Assembly: GCA_001931905.2 (NCBI GenBank)
Contig: MSJI02000676.1
Location: forward strand, 1-26,834
Source: Cladosporium sp. IMV 00045
Taxonomy: Eukaryota > Ascomycota > Dothideomycetes > Cladosporiales > Cladosporiaceae
DNA length: 26,834 bases
Direction of reading: 5' to 3'
The notes under the pieces were generated by a model. It had not been told where the DNA came from. It saw only the letters and a program-made list of their open reading frames with translations, and did no database searches. The position numbers and the translations under genes were made by a program. This document shows, piece after piece, positions 1 through 8,018 of the stretch (the first letter of the stretch is position 1; every line of letters begins with the position of its first letter).

Positions 1-983
1 AGACACGAGTACACCAGTCCTTCTTGTATCATCACATGATATTCCTGCACGAGTGCAGCCCCAGTAAGCCGCGCCGCATTGTATCTGAGTTTTTCTGCCT
101 TGTCTGTGGGAATGGTCTCGGAATTGACCACCTCTTCCCAGAAATTCATGGGTCGCAGGCCGGCGCACAAATTCTCCGTGGACAACTTGTGCGGTGGCTT
201 GTACTCGACAGTCATCAACAACGTGCTTGAGTCGTCATTCATGCGGTGGACGCAGAACTGATCAGGTTGCATCCTGCCTGAGGCGGAGTTCCCCTCACAC
301 GCTTCGGTGGCCTCTTCGTCCAGAGCATTCGCGTGACTGTCGAAGCGGAAGCCACGGCCAAGTCGGAGCTCATCACAAGCTGCGGGGTTCCGGCAGAGCG
401 CAGAGACGATATCACGAACATGGCGATCTTTTCCATAACGCTCTACTCCTTCCAAATCTTTCTCGCTGCTGAGGGATTGCGAACACAGAGAACGTCCTAG
501 GTCTTGCAGTGCAAGAAGGGGAGAGAACAGCCGCGGCGCGTCTGCCCCATCTGGCTGCAGGTAGCGGCGTACGATGCTGTACATCTCGGTTTGCCGGGCG
601 TCGAAATCGGTCCATTCTCGAAATCTGGTTGGGCAATACTTTCCAGTTGGCGCAGGAATGCTGCCTTTCGTTGACCGAGATGGGCATGCGACTCGTAAAG
701 GCACGCAGAGTAGCGAGTGACAAGCGGCTATGTATTCGTCAAAGGTCGTTTCCCGGTTGCGCTCTTCGGCTTGTTGCTGCAGCTCTTCCGCCTGTCGCTG
801 TTGCTCTTCCGCCCTTCGCTGTTGCTCTTCCGCCCTTCGCTGTTGCTCTTCCGCGTGTAGTCGCAATCCCGCTTCGTGTTGCCGTTCCTCTTCTGCCCGT
901 CGCTGTTGCTCTTCCGCACGTCTCTGTCCCTGTCGTGCCTCTTCGAGCAAAGCTTTGTAATTCGTTGGGCTATGACCAGCCAT
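1..983 (-). CDS. Coiled-coil protein of an uncharacterised fungal family, 5' part (runs off left edge)
   Basis: Reading the minus strand from the ATG at 983-981, the frame stays open for 327 codons to the window edge, so no stop is visible. Residues about 12-75 are a charged coiled coil built from EEQQRRA heptads, encoded by 21-bp DNA repeats. After it comes a globular region with motifs such as KGSIPAPTGKYCPTR, WTDFDARQ, DAPRLFSP, LSSEKDLE, FDSHANALDE, PDQFCVHR, VEYKPPHKL and EKLRYNAARLTGAALVQ. I recall this pattern from an expanded family of fungal proteins of unknown function, in which this region is followed by a protein-kinase-like C-terminal half; that half would lie left of position 1. 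Function and location in the cell are unknown. No frameshift or stop is seen in the visible part, so this copy looks intact. The gene is well supported; the family assignment comes from memory. Confidence 0.8.
   Translation of the reverse strand, partial: MAGHSPTNYKALLEEARQGQRRAEEQQRRAEEERQHEAGLRLHAEEQQRRAEEQQRRAEEQQRQAEELQQQAEERNRETTFDEYIAACHSLLCVPLRVACPSRSTKGSIPAPTGKYCPTRFREWTDFDARQTEMYSIVRRYLQPDGADAPRLFSPLLALQDLGRSLCSQSLSSEKDLEGVERYGKDRHVRDIVSALCRNPAACDELRLGRGFRFDSHANALDEEATEACEGNSASGRMQPDQFCVHRMNDDSSTLLMTVEYKPPHKLSTENLCAGLRPMNFWEEVVNSETIPTDKAEKLRYNAARLTGAALVQEYHVMIQEGLVYSC
796..858 (-). repeat. 21-bp tandem repeat encoding coiled-coil heptads
   Basis: Three adjacent 21-bp units start at 796, 817 and 838 on the plus strand. 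The first two are identical and the third differs only in its last bases. Each unit encodes one seven-residue AEEQQRR heptad of the minus-strand coiled coil; more diverged units lie on both sides (about 740-935). Unit-number changes by slippage would stay in frame. Confidence 0.85.
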
Positions 984-2076
984 TGTACTGAAAACGGAGG
1001 TACCAACTGGTATAATGGGATTGCTGGGACGATGCCACGATGAGAGGGGCGCTGCATATGCCAGCTCAGCACACCTCTGCTAAGGCTAGGATCCGTGGTC
1101 TCGAGGGCTAACATGGAGCGTGACACAGACGACTTTGCGCGGCCGCAATGAGTCGTACTTCTCGCAAGCAACTTGTCTGCTGCAGGAGAGGTATGTGAGG
1201 GGGCTCTAGAAGTCAGGGCGCGCTTCCTCGCGACATGGCAGGTTTGGCATTCTCTCCGCTTTTTAGCGTGATGGGCGACTTGAATTCGATTCTGCCCAGG
1301 TCAATTTCGCGTTTCTGTAGGTGATCCGGTATGCGCCATACGTTCTGTTCCTGGTGGGCAACTATCGCAAGGTGCAGGAGTGAGTGAAAGCTGATGCCTG
1401 GAGCAGCTGTCGCAAGCTGTCCGAGATGCCGCGCAGAACGTCGGGAGAGCCTGGCCAACGCGACCATCCCCACACGCAGCCCGGTCACTACGTCAGCTTG
1501 GTTCCAGCTGTTGAATACGCAAACGAAACACTATGCTCGCACTCACGCCTCCTCCAACAGGAGCCAAAAGCGGGCTTGGAATCACTTCTCCTTCTGCCGA
1601 CATCTTCATTCGTGGTGCATCAATCTGAAAAAAAAAATAGAAACGCGCGGGCCTGGGTCTCGAAAGGGCAGCACCGCAGGCCCCACGCGCTGGAGCTTTT
1701 CAGATGGACCGCGCGACCCTGACGGTATCACAGCCCCACAGTGTGATTAGCGAAGGCGATATTACAAGCCCATCCAGAAAAAGAGTGAATTTCAGCGCGG
1801 TCAGTCAACCGTCTGCGGCAGATTACCAAGCGTCAGACTTGCTTGGACAAACTTAAATTGCCAAATGGTGATACACACACGAGTCGGCAGCAGGATTCAG
1901 GCAGGTAGGTAGGGTCTTCCAAGAGCAAGATTGGGATCCCGTGAGAATGCTGGGATGACGCCCTTCGCTTGGTGCGGTCTACCAGCTCGTATTGCCTTGG
2001 AGGTGGAGCTGAGTCTTCGAGGGAAGCGCATACAATTTCTACGTCTTATAAGCTCTATGAACCATATGAGCAACTA
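984..2076. other. Intergenic, no gene recognised
   Basis: About 1.1 kb between the left-edge gene and the Tc1 element. Short open frames occur on both strands (for example 1384-1750 +, 1213-1488 -), but none shows a recognisable domain. The first bases left of 1000 are the presumed 5' leader of the left-edge gene. An A-run lies at about 1627-1635. I see nothing else I can support. Confidence 0.5.
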
Positions 2077-2140
2077 CAGGGGGAGTCAAGAATGGATGGA
2101 ACCCCTGCACCTGCATAATCTATCATCTAACCTATTTGAG
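2077..2140 (+). repeat. Left terminal inverted repeat of the Tc1/mariner element
   Basis: 64 bp, identical to the reverse complement of 3249-3312. Preceded by the TA target duplication at 2075-2076. It ends just before the transposase stop codon. Confidence 0.95.
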
Positions 2141-2149
2141 TATAGGATC

Positions 2150-3181
2150 TCACCACCTTGTATGGCCTCCCTTTGCATTAATCACAGCTTGGCATCGCCT
2201 TCTCATGGATTGACACACTTTTGCACAGTCAGCTACTGTTAGATTAGCCCATTCAAGATGTATAGCCTGAATAACGGCCTCTCTCGTTGTAGGGAAGTGC
2301 TTTGTGATCCTATACTTCAAAATGGCCCAGATATTCTCAATTGGATTGAGATCAGGTGAGTTTGCAGGCCAATCCATTACCAGTAGGCCAGATCTCTCAA
2401 AGGTAGCCAGAGTTTCGAATGCCTTATGGATAGGGGCATTATCCTGCATGATAATAGGCCTCTGGCTAAAGAGAGATCTAACCTCATGATCCTTTGAGAT
2501 CTGAGATAGCCGTGGTAGGATCTCAGTTCGATACTTAGCCCCATCTATCCTTCCTTTCTCAAATATAAAGACCTGCTTAGGGCCATCAAAAGAGATAGCC
2601 CCCCAAATCATACAGGCCGAGTACTTTCGGAAGCGTGTAATCAAACAATCAGGTTCAAACTCCTCTCCTACTGCACGGGTCACGTAGACCTGGCCAAAGT
2701 GCCCACAACGGATGGAGGCCTCGTCTGTCCAAATGACACGGCTCCATTGCCTATCTGACCAATTCAGATGTTTCCTTGCCCATTACAAGCGACGCTCTTT
2801 CTGGGCCTCATTCAAAAGAGGCTTTGCCCTTGCAATCCTTCGTGAATAGCCCTCACTTCGAAGGGCCTTACGAAGGGTACGAATATCGAAGTGGAGGTCC
2901 TCAAGATGAGCTAGTTGATCGAGTGGTAGGCGCCTATTCTCAGTACTTAGCTGAAGGCGATCGACGAGGCGTCTACGTTTACGAGTGGTGCATACAGGTG
3001 GACGACCTTTTGGCCGTGGTGGAGTACGTGGCTCCTCGTGTTCGCTTTTGGTTGCGATCCGGTGGACTGTTGTTTTTGAGATCTGAAGGGTATCTGAGAT
3101 CCTCTGAATAGGCCAGTGTGCAAAGCGGTAGAGGGCCACGATCTGACCTCGTTGGTACGAGTCAATCCACTTGCCAGGCAT
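2150..3181 (-). pseudogene. Tc1-like (DD34E) transposase with one in-frame stop
   Basis: Cut-and-paste transposase, 344 codons in a single frame from ATG 3181 (MPGKWIDSYQRGQ) to the stop at 2150-2152. A farther ATG at 3253 lies inside the terminal repeat and is less likely. The N-terminal third is a helix-turn-helix DNA-binding region (IQRISDTLQISKTTVHRIA) followed by a basic linker with a GRP motif (RPKGRPP), a hallmark of Tc1 proteins. The catalytic triad is intact: D in IWTDEASI, D in IIMQDNAPIH, and E in SPDLNPIENIW, with 34 residues between the second D and the E. A TAA at 2780-2782 interrupts the frame after KERRL; the peptide resumes as WARKHLNW. A CAA (Gln) to TAA change would explain it, and that is the CpA-to-TpA change typical of repeat-induced point mutation. 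Length matches the family (about 340 aa). Confidence 0.92.
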
Positions 3182-3248
3182 GTTTGAGATAGCTAAGTCC
3201 CCAAAACACCTCAGATTCATGGTATACAGCTGGATCTTGGCACCTAAT

Positions 3249-3312
3249 CTCAAATAGGTTAGATGATAGATTATGCAGGTGCAGGGGTTCCATCCATTCT
3301 TGACTCCCCCTG
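3249..3312 (-). repeat. Right terminal inverted repeat of the Tc1/mariner element
   Basis: 64 bp, a perfect inverse copy of 2077-2140, followed by TA at 3313-3314. It lies just upstream of the transposase start. Confidence 0.95.
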
Positions 3313-3709
3313 TACGTGTATTAGCCGTCTTTTAAATCGTATCACGCAGCCAAGAACCCCCGACGCAATCACGCCAGCGTTGCATCGCGATGTGCTTTGC
3401 CTAGACATCATGGAATCATACTGCCCCGAACTTGATCGCGCCGCTTTTGTTAGGGGCAATTTCACGGCCACTTCTATAACGACTGACTTTCTACGCCTGC
3501 ACAGGCTTAAGCGGATATTGACCGTATGTCCGTCTGAATCCCGCTTAGTTCTATCTTCAAGCATCACTTTCCCGGGTCGTAGCTGGAAGCGGGCTTTCTA
3601 ATTTCCCATGACTCGAGACATGCAATCCCACCAATGCCATGACTCGAAAACCGTGTTTAGGACTTCCTGAAAGTCTCAAATGATCGGACCGTGCCGAAAT
3701 TATCATTTT

Positions 3710-3832
3710 TCATACCAGATCTAAAAGATTCGTTTTAAGGATAGTCGCGCCGCTGGGGTGGCTACGAACAGCATACTTGCAGAGCCGGCACACCAACACT
3801 TTGTAGTCCGGGAGGTATTCGAACAAGTCCAT
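3710..3832 (-). pseudogene. Possible relic of an OrsD-like (DUF3505) finger
   Basis: A 40-residue frame from the ATG at 3832-3830 reads MDLFEYLPDYKVLVC, then CRLCKYAV, and ends at a stop at 3710. Fungal OrsD/DUF3505 proteins carry a degenerate C2H2/BED-like finger beginning with a similar L-x-x-LP-x-x-x-VLVC-x-x-C-x-YAV pattern. The two cysteines are present, but the following histidines of that finger are not seen and the frame ends soon after. I read it as a fragment left by an earlier copy or rearrangement. The match is short and from memory; chance similarity is possible. Confidence 0.35.
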
Positions 3833-4447
3833 CGCGAAAGCGGATCGTGTTTCCAAGTGGTGTCGAGATTCTGAGACATTCACGGTACTGCAACAGCTGG
3901 CCGAGCTGTTCAGCGTACCAACGCATGCGAACGCGTCGGCTTCAACCACGCCGCATCGGCCCGTTCGAAGACCGCCAACGCGGGGCCGACGACTGCTTGA
4001 ACGACGTGATTGGTCAATATGGAACACAGCCCAAGAACCCGTAAGCTATAGTAGCGAGGGACGGCGTTCTGTGATTGGCAGAAAAGGGGTACTACTTAGA
4101 ATTCCGTTGCGCATAGTAGTGAGGGCAGAGCGGCCGTGGCGGGCTGTGCACGAAGCAGGGAAACGTGTCGCCTTTCGCAAGTACTAGAGTACGCTATAGG
4201 GCGGAGGAATTCATCAGAAGCTCCGCGAAAAGGTTCGGGGTATCTCCCAACCGGTGAACAGCTTACGCGCATTGACACGTGGCACCACACAGCCAAGAGT
4301 GACAAAGTGTTGGCTCTGTTCCCTTCCTCGCGAGCAGCTCAATATCAAAACGATAGACCCTATGCTCTTCTAGGAGCTATGTCAGCTAGCTTACTCAGTA
4401 ACACTCATCTCATTCTGCGACACATACTCTAAGCATAATAATTGCCC
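3833..4447. other. Intergenic, upstream of the BTB gene
   Basis: About 600 bp with no convincing gene; the short open frames on both strands lack ATG starts or recognisable motifs. The stretch next to 4448 is presumably the promoter and leader of the BTB gene. No TATA box or other site can be named with confidence. Confidence 0.4.
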
Positions 4448-5065
4448 ATGTCTGCGAACTCCTCGCCCTCAGGATCTACATCGAGTCACAGTACTCCCAC
4501 ACCTACGAACCTGGCAGGAGACTGTCCATCTGGAATAATACAGCTAAATGTTGGCGGCGAGAAGTTTGTTACCATGACTTTCACATTGACACAAGGGTCC
4601 GCATACTTTGCCAAACTTCTTTCCCCACAATGGATTCATAGCGCCCCCCGTGTGGACAGCGATATCTTTGTTGATGCTGATCCCCGCCTGTTCCGACATA
4701 TACTCAACTATCTCAGACGATCCTTGCCGCCCGTCTTCTGGACTCGTACTAACGGATTCGATTATCCGTTGTATGCAGCGCTCCGCGAAGAGGCGAGGTA
4801 TTTCGGCGTCGAGAGCCTCGAGCAATGGATCGCGGAGGAGAGATACATGGCAACTATTACAATTAAAGAGTCCATAGAAACAGTGGATTTGAAGGATTGC
4901 CTTAGCAGTGGGCCCAGTCAACATTCGGACGACAGAAGGAAACATTTCCATCCATCTGATTATGAAACCAAAGGTGGATTGAAGCGGAAACGGATCGAAG
5001 TTCAGCATTGGACTTTTAGAGCACCCGTAAATAAACTCCAACAGTCCCGTTCAAACCCTTGCTGA
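4448..5065 (+). CDS. KCTD-like BTB (T1-type) domain protein
   Basis: A 205-residue single-exon protein starting at ATG 4448; an in-frame TTG at 4442 is not a likely fungal start. Residues about 1-28 are a Ser/Thr/Pro-rich lead. Residues about 29-133 form a potassium-channel-tetramerisation-type BTB fold: IIQLNVGGEKF, TFTLTQGSAYFAKLL, DSDIFVDADPRLFRHILNYLRR, and LREEARYFGVESLEQWI. The NVGG strand, FVDADP and EA-x-YF-x-x-x-x-L-x-x-W signatures are characteristic. Such domains oligomerise and in KCTD proteins often recruit cullin-3; whether this one does is unknown. The tail is basic (KGGLKRKRIE at about 177-186) with no second domain. No lesions are seen. There is no evident link to neighbours on either side. 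Confidence 0.88.
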   Translation: MSANSSPSGSTSSHSTPTPTNLAGDCPSGIIQLNVGGEKFVTMTFTLTQGSAYFAKLLSPQWIHSAPRVDSDIFVDADPRLFRHILNYLRRSLPPVFWTRTNGFDYPLYAALREEARYFGVESLEQWIAEERYMATITIKESIETVDLKDCLSSGPSQHSDDRRKHFHPSDYETKGGLKRKRIEVQHWTFRAPVNKLQQSRSNPC

Positions 5066-6004
5066 CATTGCCCTCCCAGGATTTACTGTAGACTGCGAGA
5101 AAAAAGACTTTGGAACATGTGTGAGTTAAAGCCATGTCAGCATCAACCAGACTTTAATTTACCTGGTGATCTAGGAAGCAAACGCCCGTCAACGACATTC
5201 CCAAAGCCCTTGCTGGTGGGCATGCCCGCTTCCAGGAAAGGGGCTGGACGGACATCCTCGAAAAGCGTTCCAAGGTGTGAAGGAGGCAGGGAAGTTTTCG
5301 AGCCAGTCCGCAGCGTCTGTGGATCACTAGTCATCTGAGCTTCAGATGACATGACCCTTAGCATCGAGATCTTTGAAATCGACTGTGTAGTGGTGGTAGG
5401 GGATGACGGTGGTGACGTGCAAATTGGAGGGCGAGGTCTGAAAAAGCTGTCGACATCGCCGACTCTGAAGCGTGGTTAGGGTAGGGTCTTGGAGCGTACC
5501 TTTGGCCTACGCCTTGTTTGCAAGCTACGTATAAAGCTGACTCCACGCCTGCCCTATCTTGATCACCCTCCAACAGGTGAACGATCTATTTCCAAATCTT
5601 GACTAGCCTTATTGGGACGATTCTCAAGTCGCCCCATCCTCAAACTGGAGAAGGCAGCCCTGTTCTGAACGAGAATGAGCACGTGCAGAGTCCTGAGGCC
5701 GGTAAGGCCAAGACATCTGGCCAACCGAAGACGGTGAAGAAAAGACAGCAGAAAGGGGGACGGAGGACGAAACCGCTAGCTCGGGGTTGACACGTTGCCG
5801 TCCAATCACCATCCCGGAGCAAGTATGCAGGCAATCACTTTGCATGGATAGAGGTGATGAGACCGTCGGGGCGTATGGAGATATGTGTTGGGCAGAGACC
5901 CTTGCCGCATCTGCGGGTTCCCAGGACGATGATGCTTCACGTCTGCTGAGATTGGTTCTGTTTCACGGGAAAGCACTCCTTTGTTGATCCGTGAGAGGTG
6001 TGCG
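5066..6004. other. Intergenic, no gene recognised
   Basis: About 0.9 kb between the BTB gene and the converging minus-strand gene. A 63-codon frame at 5599-5790 (+) encodes a lysine-rich low-complexity peptide, but it begins with TTG and has no recognisable domain. Other frames are short and lack support. The region probably holds 3' ends of both flanking transcripts. Confidence 0.4.
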
Positions 6005-7132
6005 TTATTCGGTCGGAAAAGGTTCTCGTGCGAGATCGGAGTCGAGACGATCCGTGGGGCCAGTCCGCGACGACCACGGAAAGGAAGAGCTTCGACGCTG
6101 GGCGGAATCAGTCCTGGCGACGGCCTCAGCTAGCATACCACGATTTGCTTCGCCGCCTGATATGGCCTGCCCTTGCCGCTCCACTTTCCAGCTTTGCACG
6201 GCTTCCTCGACCGCCACACGCCGTGTTTCGATCGCCTCCGGGGTGTTGAGCTTGCGATTGTGAGCGACTTCGGGGTGTTGAAGAACGACATGTTGTAAGG
6301 AATCGACCAGACTGATCTTAGGTGGTCCCGGCAAGTCGGTGGGCGTTGATGTATTGAGCCTGACCACACACGCGTTTTTGAAACCGCGGCCCACATACCT
6401 GTGGACCCTGACGAGAACGTTTCTCCATGGTTCAGCTCTGAACCTCTCGCAGTAGACGAGAGGGTCCATTCCTCCGTCAGGCATCAAGTCGAGATACTCC
6501 TTGTTTGCCGCTTCCGTGAAACTCGCCGCGTGCGCCTCGACGTACTCCAGCACATTTCGTTGCAGGCCCAGCGCTTTCTCTCTAGCCACTTCCCTCTCTA
6601 TCACCTCCCTCTCGGCAAATACTGGCGCACCTGATTGCATGCTCGGGATGAGGTCTTCCACTAAGGGCGGTTTGTTGCCCTCGCGGTGGTTGACCTTTGC
6701 GGGCTCGTCGTTCAACCACATTACCACGTGCGTCATCACAAGTTGCATGACCTTCTCGTGTGCATTGATACTTTTCAAAGCTTCCTGAGGATTGGAGAAT
6801 ATTAGCTGTTGACCGTGATCCAGGAGGTTTTCGTATAGTGAGAAATAGACGTGATTGTCGAGGTGTTTGAAGAATCCGGCAGGTCGTGGGCTGTTCTCGT
6901 TCACGGACATTGAGTCGCGGCACTTGGGATAGAAGAGCTCGCGCGGTTGGAAATCCTCCATCAGAGAGCATAGTTGATGGTAGTCCTTGTTTACCTCGAG
7001 TTCTACACGGACGTCATTCCAGACGCACCACGCCGCGAGCATGCCGGTTTCGAGCCGCCCGAAAATGAAATCGTCGATTCGATAGCTGGAAAGCTTTTGG
7101 AAGACACTGATGTTGAACAAATCTCTTCCCAT
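6005..7132 (-). CDS. Hypothetical protein, unrecognised, about 375 aa
   Basis: A long minus-strand frame. The first ATG is at 7132-7130, giving 375 residues; the frame is open for another 34 codons upstream (to about 7234) from a non-ATG codon, so a short 5' exon may be missing. The sequence looks like a real protein: it alternates hydrophobic and charged segments, for example RDLFNISVFQKLSSYRIDDF, GMLAAWCVWNDVRVELEV, YFSLYENLLDHGQQLIF and PLVYCERFRAEPWRNVLVRV. A glutamate/arginine-rich helix-like stretch (AEREVIEREVAREKALGLQ) lies in the middle. I see no signal peptide, membrane span or known catalytic motif. The C-terminal 45 residues are Ser/Arg-rich and may be disordered. I do not recognise the family and assign no function. 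A GTGAGT donor-like site at about 7312 could belong to an upstream exon. Confidence 0.55.
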   Translation of the reverse strand: MGRDLFNISVFQKLSSYRIDDFIFGRLETGMLAAWCVWNDVRVELEVNKDYHQLCSLMEDFQPRELFYPKCRDSMSVNENSPRPAGFFKHLDNHVYFSLYENLLDHGQQLIFSNPQEALKSINAHEKVMQLVMTHVVMWLNDEPAKVNHREGNKPPLVEDLIPSMQSGAPVFAEREVIEREVAREKALGLQRNVLEYVEAHAASFTEAANKEYLDLMPDGGMDPLVYCERFRAEPWRNVLVRVHRYVGRGFKNACVVRLNTSTPTDLPGPPKISLVDSLQHVVLQHPEVAHNRKLNTPEAIETRRVAVEEAVQSWKVERQGQAISGGEANRGMLAEAVARTDSAQRRSSSFPWSSRTGPTDRLDSDLAREPFPTE

Positions 7133-7249
7133 CTTTCTCTCGCACAGTTCCGTCACGAAAGTCCGCCATCGGTCGTTCTTCCAAAATATGGCAAGCCGCC
7201 TCACGGGGAACTGTTCGCGGCCGTTCAGCCACACCTTTTGGGCTCAACG

Positions 7250-8018
7250 CTCTCCTGTCGTTCTGTCATCGATATCACGCCCATCTTCCCTTCTCCTCGC
7301 TCAATACTCACGCCTTGATGAATTCGGCTTACATCACCTAGCTACTCCTCCGCTGCATGTGGCTAATCAGTACCAGATGAGCATCAGTCTGTCCGCTGCT
7401 GCCGTACTGTAAGCATCATCCAATTCGAGGGAACTCGACTCTCACACCTCAGGGATCGAGTCGTCCATACTTATGTCCGAGGGCGCCAGGATCGCGTGCA
7501 GCAGTCAATTCTGCTCGAGATTCAGCTGTGGCACGTCCATCCCTTCCTGATAAGTTACCTAGTCTGTCGCTGATCGAGGATTTCCTTTGTGGAAGGCAAG
7601 CGCGATTGATTGTGAGGGGAACCCAGCGGCGTTGGCCGCAACAGGCCCGTGATTGCACTTGCTTGGCTATTCAATAAGAGCACGTCACGCACTAGTCTGT
7701 GATCGATTTTGCAACAACATCCAAACTTACCGCCCGAAACTCTTCATGGTCTTTCTTTCCTGATAAATCAAACATCTCCAATCTCAGTTCTTGCTTCTCG
7801 CGTCATCGGTGCAACATCTCTCCATCGTTATCTCAGCGGCTCGGATTATCTTTTTCGAGGCCTAGATGTAAGCTACGTGCGATTTCTTGGTAACTTAACA
7901 AAAATTCTGATCAAAAGACTATCGTTGATCGCTGCTTGTGATTCTTTGCTGCCGTCGCCAGCAGATTATTCTTATCGAATGTACGGCTCGTGATTAATGC
8001 TGAACTTCGAAAACGCTG
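7250..8018. other. Intergenic, no gene recognised
   Basis: About 770 bp between the unrecognised minus-strand gene and the 3' end of the NLR pseudogene. It contains possible splice-like signals (GTGAGT on the minus strand near 7312, GTAAGC on the plus strand near 7867) but no frame starting with ATG and carrying a recognisable motif. Confidence 0.4.

Larger units (their letters stand above)
2077..3312 (-). mobile_element. Tc1/mariner-family DNA transposon, complete ends, 1,236 bp
   Basis: The element is bounded by 64-bp terminal inverted repeats (2077-2140 and 3249-3312) that match 64 of 64 when one is reverse-complemented, beginning CAGGGGGAGTCAAG. It is flanked on each side by TA (2075-2076 and 3313-3314), the target-site duplication expected of Tc1/mariner elements. 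The single gene inside, on the minus strand, encodes a DD34E transposase interrupted by one stop codon. The perfect ends and single lesion point to a fairly recent insertion. The copy is probably non-autonomous, but its ends could still be mobilised if an intact relative exists elsewhere in the genome. Confidence 0.95.

Noticed and set aside
796..858. CRISPR-like array
   Set aside because: Units are directly adjacent with no spacers and encode heptads; this is a coding tandem repeat in a eukaryotic gene.
1384..1750. 112- and 118-aa overlapping plus-strand ORFs
   Set aside because: Both run through the same stretch in different frames with no motif or splice support.
2776..3111. 111-aa plus-strand ORF
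   Set aside because: Antisense shadow of the transposase helix-turn-helix region.
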